A program made the position numbers and the translations under genes. Positions 18,601 through 23,757 of a stretch of 26,556 bases of DNA are shown here, in pieces. The notes under the pieces were generated by a model. It was not told where the DNA came from. It worked only from the letters and a program-made list of their open reading frames with translations, and did not search any database. Every line of letters begins with the position of its first letter. Position 1 is the first letter of the stretch. The DNA is taken from positions 1-26,556 of IMG/VR virus record IMGVR_UViG_3300049846_002767. The stretch is one strand, 5' to 3'. This DNA comes from a virus.

Positions 18601-19048
18601 GCTCTTTTTCATCGCTCCAAGGCTGCCCCGTGTCACGCACGTGCTGCTTGAGCACCGAGCTGACGCCTTCCACGACACGCACGCACGTCTGCCAGTACTC
18701 TTCCGTCGTCTGAGTACTCGTCCTCGCGATCTGCTCTGCCGCGACGGCGCTCACCCCTAGATAGCGCTGAGCTTCGTCCGCGAGCTGCTTCTTGTCTACG
18801 CGGCGCGCATACGTGCGCTTGTACGTCACGTACGAAAGCAGCCCGTACCCCCAAGCCGGCTGCTGCCCGATGTAGCGCCTGACGAACTCCGGATCGAGCT
18901 TGAACCGATTCTCGTCGCGCAGCGTGTAAACGCGCTGCTCCTTAGGAGCCTTTGGCTTTGATCGAGATGCGCGCTTCGCCTCAGGTTGCGGAACGCCGTT
19001 TAGCTTCTTGGAAGAAGGCAATGGAGTATCGAAGAGCCCCTGCATCAT
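15653..19048 (-). CDS. class II (adenosylcobalamin-dependent) ribonucleoside-triphosphate reductase with intein
   Basis: A 1131-residue precursor; about 805 residues after splicing, near the 739 of Lactobacillus leichmannii RTPR. It reduces ribonucleotides to deoxyribonucleotides for phage DNA synthesis, using B12. Visible residues are C191 (in 'GILNNCGFVST', matching C119 of RTPR); thiyl-radical C832-G-E834 (matching C408/E410); C843 in 'ELCCLVETYP' (matching C419, with the same 11-residue spacing); and the redox tail pair C1118/C1123 (matching C731/C736). 'GVCVVAGNVRRSSEISLG' and 'HRWASNN' are RTPR hallmarks. Residues 361-438 form an extra charged helical, coiled-coil-like insertion. An intein (506-831) interrupts FNP/CGEQ at the active site. 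The ATG has GAGG seven bases upstream. It lies 15 bases after the RuvC-like gene, so they are probably co-transcribed. The host must supply or take up cobalamin. Confidence 0.93.
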   Translation of the reverse strand: MMQGLFDTPLPSSKKLNGVPQPEAKRASRSKPKAPKEQRVYTLRDENRFKLDPEFVRRYIGQQPAWGYGLLSYVTYKRTYARRVDKKQLADEAQRYLGVSAVAAEQIARTSTQTTEEYWQTCVRVVEGVSSVLKQHVRDTGQPWSDEKEQEHAQEMFRRIWAFKFTPPGRGLWGMGTEALELKGSGILNNCGFVSTEHLSVEHFDEPFVMLMDYSMLGVGMGFDLLGADKVTLQKPIRGVEAHVIPDTREGWIGAVQKLLRAFVGKDELPGGWDYSKIRKEGKPLRTFGGTASGPGPLKRLLMELERLCLSYVDRKIDGAFIVDVMNLIGVCVVAGNVRRSSEISLGDPDDATFLALKDNTQQNELYAKLAQIADSIPGVQKEKKAIARLQAQRAKLNLSVLDKTYSDYQSRIDRHQARITRLCSNNPEWAAIDAQIRALPINNHRWASNNTVLCKVGKTDYSEIVPHTLRNGEPGYGWPEVFRQYGRLIDPPNNKDRQAKGFNPCVPAGTRILTRNGYQAIDTLLDRSVDVWNGESWASVTPKVTGHDQPLVRVELSDGTSLVCTEYHKWHLAPKHKGGDEEVVRAIDLQPGDTLAKFAMPIVETGCDWAQAYTHGFFCGDGQVNAETGSKSALLYGVKQRLVSHLDTTSVSAVDAYDRVYVGLPRGLPDKYVVRHDLSVAARLAWLAGLFDADGCVLRNPNSVCLQLTSINRAFLLEVRLMLTTLGVQAKVTEEREATIRSMPDGKGGHADYACQSTYRLLINAADTHQLVRLGMKTHRLDLPNLRPQRDARRFVSVEAVEKVGSADVVYCFEEPITHRGTFEGIVTGQCGEQTLHDGELCCLVETYPTKNLTLDDFLTTLKYAYRYAKAVTLIPTHNQKTNAVMVRNRRIGTSMAGIIEMYSKLGMQECIEWWNLGYAEICKWDTEYSAWLGVNESIKKTSIKPGGTTPLLVGVEGGMKLPTDRYYMRTIRIDHISPLVEALRNAGYRVEPDRTTPRTMVVYFPAKAPDDVRLATDMTLWEQAALFTALQRHWSDNMVSATLTFQASEAKDVARVLEVYEGQWKCVSFLPYSSHGFPQAPYIPCTKEEYEAARSRLAPVRYDGLVVSHDTDDKFCSGGLCEARIESST
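16556..17533 (-). other. intein with LAGLIDADG homing endonuclease, inside the reductase
   Basis: Residues 506-831 (326 residues) of the reductase precursor. It starts with C506 in the block-A pattern 'CVPAGTRILTRNGYQAI'. It carries two LAGLIDADG-type motifs: 'THGFFCGDGQ', with G621-D622-G623, and 'LAGLFDADG' at 688-696. The block-F/G end is 'VVYCFEEPITHRGTFEGIVT', then G830-Q831, followed by extein C832. The last intein residue is therefore Gln rather than Asn, and the penultimate residue is Gly rather than His. Gln-ending inteins are known, for instance in a viral reductase intein from an iridovirus. Splicing should regenerate FNP-CGEQ with the catalytic Cys as the +1 nucleophile. The insertion point is the most conserved site of the enzyme, typical for inteins. 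Confidence 0.9.
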
Positions 19049-19063
19049 CAGTGCACCTCAGAA

Positions 19064-19648
19064 TCAGAGATTGGGTTGCTTGCTAGGACGAACGCGCTGC
19101 TTCTTTTTGCGTGGCTCCAGTACGGCACGTACTGTCTCCAGCTCGCAGCGGCGCGTTAAGGAAGATTGATGATCGAGCGCCCACGCAAATCGCGCGAGCA
19201 TAAGAGCGTCTGCCGCGTCGTCGTCATCCCCCAGCATGACGCCGAGGTGCGTCTTCACGGCGTGAAGGATCGCCTCTTTGTCCGCAGAGCCTGAGCCTGT
19301 GGCAAAGCGTTTTAGCTGCGTCGGGGGTACGACGATAGGTTCCACGCCCGAACAATGGTAGATCGCCAGCTTGGCGACCGCTGACGCCTCGCCGAGGTCG
19401 AACTCGCGGTGCGTGGAGTTCAGGCTAGGCCCCTCAATCGCAGCGCGTCGGACGCTAGCCCCGGAGCACAAAAGCGGGTGAAGCGTTGAGCGATACCACT
19501 CAAAAGACTCGTAAAGCCTCGCCGCGCCGCGCGAGTTACGGCTTACACTATTTGCGCCGACGAACAGCACTTCCCCAAGCCCGTTCAGCACCGCGAACCC
19601 AGGGCGGCGGACCGAAGAGTCCACACCCAGATAGAGATCAGTCGCCAC
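19064..19648 (-). CDS. RuvC-like Holliday junction resolvase
   Basis: A RuvC-fold nuclease of about 194 residues that would cut branched DNA during recombination, or before packaging. Numbered from the chosen start, the acidic residues are D10 in 'LYLGVDSS', E72 in 'AAIEGPS', and D144 and D147 in 'DDDDAADALMLA'. The 'PTQLKRFATGSGSADKEAI' segment (with K114) is the RuvC 'P.q.K....G.G.AdK' signature. The C-terminal tail is basic (KKKQR). The GTG start at 19648 has GGAGG five bases upstream; ATG codons at 19651, 19660 and 19666 are in frame but too close to or upstream of this GGAGG. It is divergent from the plus-strand gene at 19650 with only one base between starts, and lies 15 bases upstream of the reductase gene in the same direction. 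Confidence 0.88.
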   Translation of the reverse strand: MATDLYLGVDSSVRRPGFAVLNGLGEVLFVGANSVSRNSRGAARLYESFEWYRSTLHPLLCSGASVRRAAIEGPSLNSTHREFDLGEASAVAKLAIYHCSGVEPIVVPPTQLKRFATGSGSADKEAILHAVKTHLGVMLGDDDDAADALMLARFAWALDHQSSLTRRCELETVRAVLEPRKKKQRVRPSKQPNL

Positions 19649-19649
19649 C

Positions 19650-20600
19650 ATGCCCTCCATCGTCATCCGAATTCGCCAGAAAGGGTACGTCCGTTCCGCT
19701 GGCTACCAAGCGGTGAACTGGGCCGTGACGGTACCTGTGGCGGATCCGCCGAGCTCTCCGCTCATCGGTACGACACCCCTCTCGTACGCGCCGCTATTCG
19801 TCGTGCGCGATTCGGGCGGGTTCGACTCCTTGGAGCGCGTCGCGACGCTGCAAGATCTCGTGGCGCTACCACAAGCCGAGCTGCGATTCCTAGACGTGCG
19901 TGGACCAGGGGGCGATGCGGCATTTGCCCCTGCGGTTGTGAACGGGCCGCTAGGGCCATTTGCTGGGGATACGTTGACGTTTCCAGACACTGCGGGCCGC
20001 CTGTCTTACTGGTTGGAAGACAGCCCACCGTACAACTCCAACAGCTTCGTGGTCAAGCAAAGCGCGATTCGAGCCCAAGGAACAAACCCTCAGATTCTAA
20101 CAGGAAACAGGCTACAGCTCCCGAACTATACATTTACACAAAACGATGTAAATCGGTGGGTCTACTTGTCCGGTTTCTCGACCCTCGCGTACAACGGCTT
20201 CGCGCAGATCACCGCCTTCCTTGGCAATACCGCGACGATCAACAAGACAACCTCGTCCATCGAAACTGGAACCTCGTGGCGATTCCCGTACATCGAAATT
20301 GATACGGGCACGAATCCCCTAGTAGAGCCAAGGTTCTTCCCAACGCGCGAGCGCAACCTCGCGTGGGAGCTTCGACGCGGCGCCGCCTTGATCGCATCCG
20401 CTACGTCCGGTGGCGCAACAATGCGAGACGTAGAAGCCTCGCTGGTACGCTCCCTGCGCTACACAAACCTCGCGTCGTCCAATCAAGCTGCCTTGGATCT
20501 AATGGCAGCTGTGCGCAGCGGCGCCTACAACCTTCAAGCAGAAGGTGCGCGCAACAACACGGACTTCACCGTACTCATCACCTCGACCTACGGACCCTGA
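19650..20600 (+). CDS. probable virion structural protein (unknown)
   Basis: A 316-residue protein not recognised as a known family. Residues 49-74 contain 'LFVVRDSGGF' and 'LERVATLQDLVALP', a motif shared with the next two genes. Residues about 152-213 contain a copy of the beta module seen in the large baseplate and fibre proteins ('NDVNRWVYLSG', then 'AYNGFAQITAFLGNTATI', then 'TGTSW'). The C-terminal 60 residues are helical with a polar end. The coding DNA around 20086-20153 is noticeably AT-richer than its surroundings and contains a perfect inverted repeat. It is the first plus-strand gene after the minus-strand cassette, starting within the cassette's leader, and ends two bases before the next gene's ATG. 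A structural role is inferred from the shared modules. Confidence 0.5.
   Translation: MPSIVIRIRQKGYVRSAGYQAVNWAVTVPVADPPSSPLIGTTPLSYAPLFVVRDSGGFDSLERVATLQDLVALPQAELRFLDVRGPGGDAAFAPAVVNGPLGPFAGDTLTFPDTAGRLSYWLEDSPPYNSNSFVVKQSAIRAQGTNPQILTGNRLQLPNYTFTQNDVNRWVYLSGFSTLAYNGFAQITAFLGNTATINKTTSSIETGTSWRFPYIEIDTGTNPLVEPRFFPTRERNLAWELRRGAALIASATSGGATMRDVEASLVRSLRYTNLASSNQAALDLMAAVRSGAYNLQAEGARNNTDFTVLITSTYGP
19654..19658 (-). promoter_or_regulatory. ribosome binding site deciding the RuvC-like start
   Basis: GGAGG on the minus strand lies 5 bases before the GTG at 19648, ideal spacing. It is only two bases from the ATG at 19651, and downstream of the ATG at 19666. It lies within the first codons of the divergent plus-strand gene. 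Confidence 0.6.
20132..20153. repeat. AT-rich perfect inverted repeat
   Basis: ATTTACA (20132-20138), an eight-base spacer, then TGTAAAT (20147-20153). It lies inside a coding region, in a locally AT-rich patch of an otherwise GC-rich window. It resembles a dyad operator in shape but has no known match. Confidence 0.4.
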
Positions 20601-20602
20601 CC

Positions 20603-20995
20603 ATGTCCTGGATTCAAGTAGCTCAAACCCAATCGACCACGGCTGTAGGTGATCCAGCAACTGTCCGGTACACCGTGGAGTTGCGCGTGGTGTTGGCGAA
20701 CGGCATTGACCGCGAGCTGTTCGTGTTTCGCACGACAGACGACGCGTTCAGTCACGTCGCCACGCTCGACGATCTGAAACTGTACCCCAACAACAAAGCT
20801 GCGGCCTTGGCCGACAACGCCAAGTTCTACCGTGCCTCAAGCGCCAGTGTTACATACACGTCGCAAAGCACAGCTGCGCAAGCCTCGGTGCACGCGCAAG
20901 AGCGCCTCAAGCGCGTGAACTTGGAGTGGGGCCAGCTGGCGGACGATGTATTTGGCGGCAGCGAGACGTTCATCTACGATAGTGAGGATCCATGA
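20603..20995 (+). CDS. small probable structural protein sharing a motif with its neighbours
   Basis: A 130-residue protein. The ATG at 20603 is chosen because it comes two bases after the upstream stop; the longer open frame before it overlaps the previous gene and has shadow-like composition. Residues 39-62 ('LFVFRTTDDAFSHVATLDDL') match segments of both flanking proteins. A 'VRYTVELRVVL' beta segment precedes it. The C-terminal half is Ala/Ser-rich and helical, ending in an acidic tail. Its TGA overlaps the next ATG (ATGA) with GAGG upstream, indicating translational coupling. No enzyme motif is present. Function is unknown; a virion or assembly role is suggested by context only. Confidence 0.55.
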   Translation: MSWIQVAQTQSTTAVGDPATVRYTVELRVVLANGIDRELFVFRTTDDAFSHVATLDDLKLYPNNKAAALADNAKFYRASSASVTYTSQSTAAQASVHAQERLKRVNLEWGQLADDVFGGSETFIYDSEDP

Positions 20996-22059
20996 GCGTC
21001 ATCCCCGTCACGCGCCAAACACGGCGCTCCGTAACATTGTCTGACGGCTCTGTACGCTTCGAGGTTACGACCGAGATCATTGATCGCGGGGATCTACCGT
21101 TCCCTCATCTGTTCGTCGTCACGATCAACGACAATCTCGACCCAAAAGACGACGTGCTGGCGCGCATCGCCACGCCAGTGGACATTCGCCAAGCTGATCC
21201 ATCTGCGCCCATTTACGTGAAGGTCGTCTCTACAGACCTGACGCGCATTGGGACGGACACCTTCGCGAAGATCGCGAGCGCCAACGATCTGACACGGCTA
21301 CCTAGAGACCGCGTAACCGCCCAGCGCGCGGGGCTGACGCAGTACCTGACGACCGCAGTAGCCCTGCTCTACGACAACGTCACGACGGCGGACGCAGCTG
21401 CAAAACAGATCGTGGACCGCTTGTCCACCTTGGTCACAGAGTGGCGTTCATTCAACACCAACTTCGCGACGAATCCATATCAAGACTACCAGCTGCCCCA
21501 GGTCGGCATCAGCGTCGAAAGTCAGCGCATCGCCGTCTACACAGCGGCCAAAAACGCAAGGCTCGCCGCTGAAGCCGCCAGGGACGCCGCAAAGCTAGAC
21601 AAAGAAGCGTGCGAGCGAGACTGCGCCGCCGACAAAGTCATCTACGACTTTTTGGCGTACGACGTCGCATTCCTCGAACAGGCCGATGCGGCGATGACCG
21701 CCATTACGGAAGGCTTTGCGCCCCCAGGCCCCACGCTAACGCTGACCGGCGGCACGACGCTGACGCCACCCGGTACGTACACGATCGCGGCGACAGCTTC
21801 GACCAACGCAAAAAGCTTTGCGCTTCAAAGCGGCATCTACGGCAGCGACCCACGCTCCTATCGCGCGCTGTTGGTCAAGAAGCGCTCGGACCTAGCGACG
21901 TATGCCTCCCGCGTGCGAGAATGTACAGATCGATGCGCGACCTTCGCGGCTACGTTGCTAACGGCCCAGCAAAATGTCGACGCAGCGACAGCTGCGGAAC
22001 GCGCGGCGCTGGCGGCGGTCACCGCAGTCTGCCCTACCTTTGACCCGAGCACGGTGTAA
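20992..22059 (+). CDS. unknown helical protein with twin CX3C motifs
   Basis: A 355-residue protein. Residues about 40-65 ('LFVVTINDNL', then 'LARIATPVDI') and a second half-copy at about 89-104 ('TFAKIASANDLTRLPR') match the motif of the two preceding genes. The rest is mostly Ala-rich helix. Two CX3C pairs occur, C207-ERD-C211 and C311-TDR-C315, each in a long charged helix. They are separated by a Thr/Gly-rich beta segment (about 245-280) and could staple an antiparallel helical hairpin. A single further Cys (C347) is near the end. The ATG overlaps the previous stop and has GAGG four bases upstream. It ends one base before the next gene. Function is unknown; probably a virion component. 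Confidence 0.5.
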   Translation: MSVIPVTRQTRRSVTLSDGSVRFEVTTEIIDRGDLPFPHLFVVTINDNLDPKDDVLARIATPVDIRQADPSAPIYVKVVSTDLTRIGTDTFAKIASANDLTRLPRDRVTAQRAGLTQYLTTAVALLYDNVTTADAAAKQIVDRLSTLVTEWRSFNTNFATNPYQDYQLPQVGISVESQRIAVYTAAKNARLAAEAARDAAKLDKEACERDCAADKVIYDFLAYDVAFLEQADAAMTAITEGFAPPGPTLTLTGGTTLTPPGTYTIAATASTNAKSFALQSGIYGSDPRSYRALLVKKRSDLATYASRVRECTDRCATFAATLLTAQQNVDAATAAERAALAAVTAVCPTFDPSTV

Positions 22060-22060
22060 C

Positions 22061-23074
22061 ATGGACTTCTACCACGACCCAGGCCACGGCACCCTTCGTC
22101 ATCTACTTCAACGCGCTCCTCAAGCTGCGGAGCTGTTGAAGACCGCTGAACTCGAAGATTTCAACAGCGAACTGCCGGACAGTGCTTTCGCCTGGAGCGC
22201 GAAGCGCTTGTACCCCGTGCATTCGCCGGAACACGCGATCGTGTCGCACCTCTACGCGAAGTACGCCTCTGAGAACGTACCTCCTGAGGTTTTGCGCACG
22301 ATCAAGGAAGCTCTGGACATTTTTGAGATTCCAGAGGAGAGCCTTCGTGCCGAAGAGATCAAGGAGGCGGCCTTCGATCCCGACGAGTGCCTGTTTCCAG
22401 AGGAGCGGCTGTATCCCGTGCGCACAGCTGGAGAGATCAAGGTCGCTGAGCGCCGCCTTCACGAGCAGCTGTTCAAGCTTCACCCGGAAAGCCGCGCTGA
22501 AGCCTTCAGCAGGCTAGCGAACGCTGCTGACCTTCACGGCGTGAAACTCGCCACCGTGTCCATGCAGCTGGCCGGCCGCACCTACACGGACAGCAGGCAG
22601 TTGGTGCGAGATCTACACGCCCGTGCTGCGGCTACGAAAGAGGCCAGCATTCGAGAGAAGTATGCGCGGCTAGCCGAATCCGTAGCGAAGGACCGTCAAG
22701 GGCTACGCGACCAGCTGACGCGCGCCAAGCTGGCCGCCACGATCGGCACGCTAGACGAGGCCGCTGGCGTCGTGGGGCTGTATGACCGCGCCATTCCGGA
22801 CCCGCTGACGACGGTCTACAACACCACCAAGATCGCCGCCGCTGATGACCTGGATCTAGGCGGGGGTCAAATGGTCTCGGCGGCCGCGTTGAGCCAGCTG
22901 CCGCCCTCTTTTTTCGCGGACCTGTTCGGCCAGGACATCGTTCGAGAAGTGGCGCCCTCAGGGCAGGTGCAGCCTGAGCTAGTGCAACAAGTGGTGAGCA
23001 CCTTTCCAGCTGACATGAAGCAGACGCTCGCTAAGGCGCTCGTAAGCGCTGGCGTTCCGATGGCTCAGGTGTGA
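22061..23074 (+). CDS. unknown protein with an internal duplicated motif
   Basis: A 337-residue, mostly helical and acidic protein. The ATG at 22061 follows the previous stop by one base (TAACATG); the frame is open further upstream, but that part overlaps the previous gene. Two related segments occur: 'AFAWSAKRLYPVHSPEHAIV' (residues 42-61) and 'CLFPEERLYPVRTAGEIKVA' (110-129). They share the pattern aromatic-x4-R-LYPV-x5-E/H. Comparable 'F(A)xxxxxxYPI' plus His/Glu motifs occur in some phage scaffold- or protease-associated proteins, but I cannot assign a family. The C-terminal 60 residues ('LSQLPPSFFADLFGQDIV') look like a helical tail. Position between structural genes and terminase suggests a head or assembly function. 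Confidence 0.5.
   Translation: MDFYHDPGHGTLRHLLQRAPQAAELLKTAELEDFNSELPDSAFAWSAKRLYPVHSPEHAIVSHLYAKYASENVPPEVLRTIKEALDIFEIPEESLRAEEIKEAAFDPDECLFPEERLYPVRTAGEIKVAERRLHEQLFKLHPESRAEAFSRLANAADLHGVKLATVSMQLAGRTYTDSRQLVRDLHARAAATKEASIREKYARLAESVAKDRQGLRDQLTRAKLAATIGTLDEAAGVVGLYDRAIPDPLTTVYNTTKIAAADDLDLGGGQMVSAAALSQLPPSFFADLFGQDIVREVAPSGQVQPELVQQVVSTFPADMKQTLAKALVSAGVPMAQV
23067..23070 (+). promoter_or_regulatory. ribosome binding site deciding the next start
   Basis: AGGT lies seven bases before the GTG at 23077 and only a base or so before the in-frame GTG at 23071. The TGATCGTG stop-restart arrangement here is the same as at 8491-8498, where a GTG two bases after the stop is used. Both points favour 23077. 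Confidence 0.5.
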
Positions 23075-23076
23075 TC

Positions 23077-23757
23077 GTGAACGTAAAAGGCGCGCTCAGC
23101 GATCCCCTTCTAACGTCGTCTGTGGCGCTAGAAGCTGTGAAGAAGCTTCTAGGTCCCACAGTACTGGCGTGGGAGCCGGAGACAATTCGCCTTGAGTTGA
23201 CTCGTCGCGGCATCACCGTAGACGACGGAGTGATGGCTAAGATCCTATCGGCGATTACCATCGTGACGACTCGCGCTTGGACCGCAGATCACGACGTGCT
23301 GTTCGCCTTTGCTGTAGCGTGTTGCGGTGTACCGGCGGACGCTGAAGCTCTTCACCATCCAACGCCAGAACAGCTCTGCTGGGCGATCCATGAGATCGCA
23401 GCCCTAGTCGGTGCCGCTGTTAATGACGACGAAGGGTTCGACCCAGACACTGTAGATCCTGCTATCGCGGTCGTGCTCCACGATGAAGGCTTCATGGTGA
23501 CGCCTGATGAGCTGCGATTCGCACAGGACGCGCTAGACCGCAGCAACCGGTACAGTTTGGACGCAGGCCTAAAAAAGCGCGTGCTCGACGCCTGGAAGAA
23601 GCTGGCGACTCTACCTGTCAATGAGCTGCGCAAAGAGCTGGCCAAACTAGACGAAGACCCATACGGTGTTCAGCTTCGACGGCTGGGTGATTGTCGGCTC
23701 TACGTAGCCGAACACGAAGAGCGGCGGGCTAAGCAACATGGGCTTCTTAACGGATAG
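23077..23757 (+). CDS. unknown protein upstream of the terminase
   Basis: A protein of about 226 residues, immediately before and overlapping the terminase large-subunit gene by 20 bases. The position would suit a small terminase subunit or a packaging partner, but I see no helix-turn-helix or other TerS signature. Residues about 25-70 ('PETIRLELTRRGITVDDGVM') and 95-120 ('PTPEQLCWAIHEIAALVGAA') are amphipathic helices. The C-terminus is a charged helix ('LRKELAKLDEDPYGVQLRRL'). No membrane segment or signal peptide is present. GTG at 23077 is preferred over GTG at 23071. Composition matches its neighbours. Function is unknown. Confidence 0.5.
   Translation: MNVKGALSDPLLTSSVALEAVKKLLGPTVLAWEPETIRLELTRRGITVDDGVMAKILSAITIVTTRAWTADHDVLFAFAVACCGVPADAEALHHPTPEQLCWAIHEIAALVGAAVNDDEGFDPDTVDPAIAVVLHDEGFMVTPDELRFAQDALDRSNRYSLDAGLKKRVLDAWKKLATLPVNELRKELAKLDEDPYGVQLRRLGDCRLYVAEHEERRAKQHGLLNG

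Noticed and set aside
20363-20602. N-terminal extension of the 130-residue gene
   Set aside because: The extension overlaps the preceding gene and is Arg/Ser-rich shadow sequence; the ATG at 20603 directly after the previous stop is better.
21974-22060. N-terminal extension of the 337-residue gene
   Set aside because: It overlaps the previous gene in another frame; the ATG at 22061 fits the one-base spacing.
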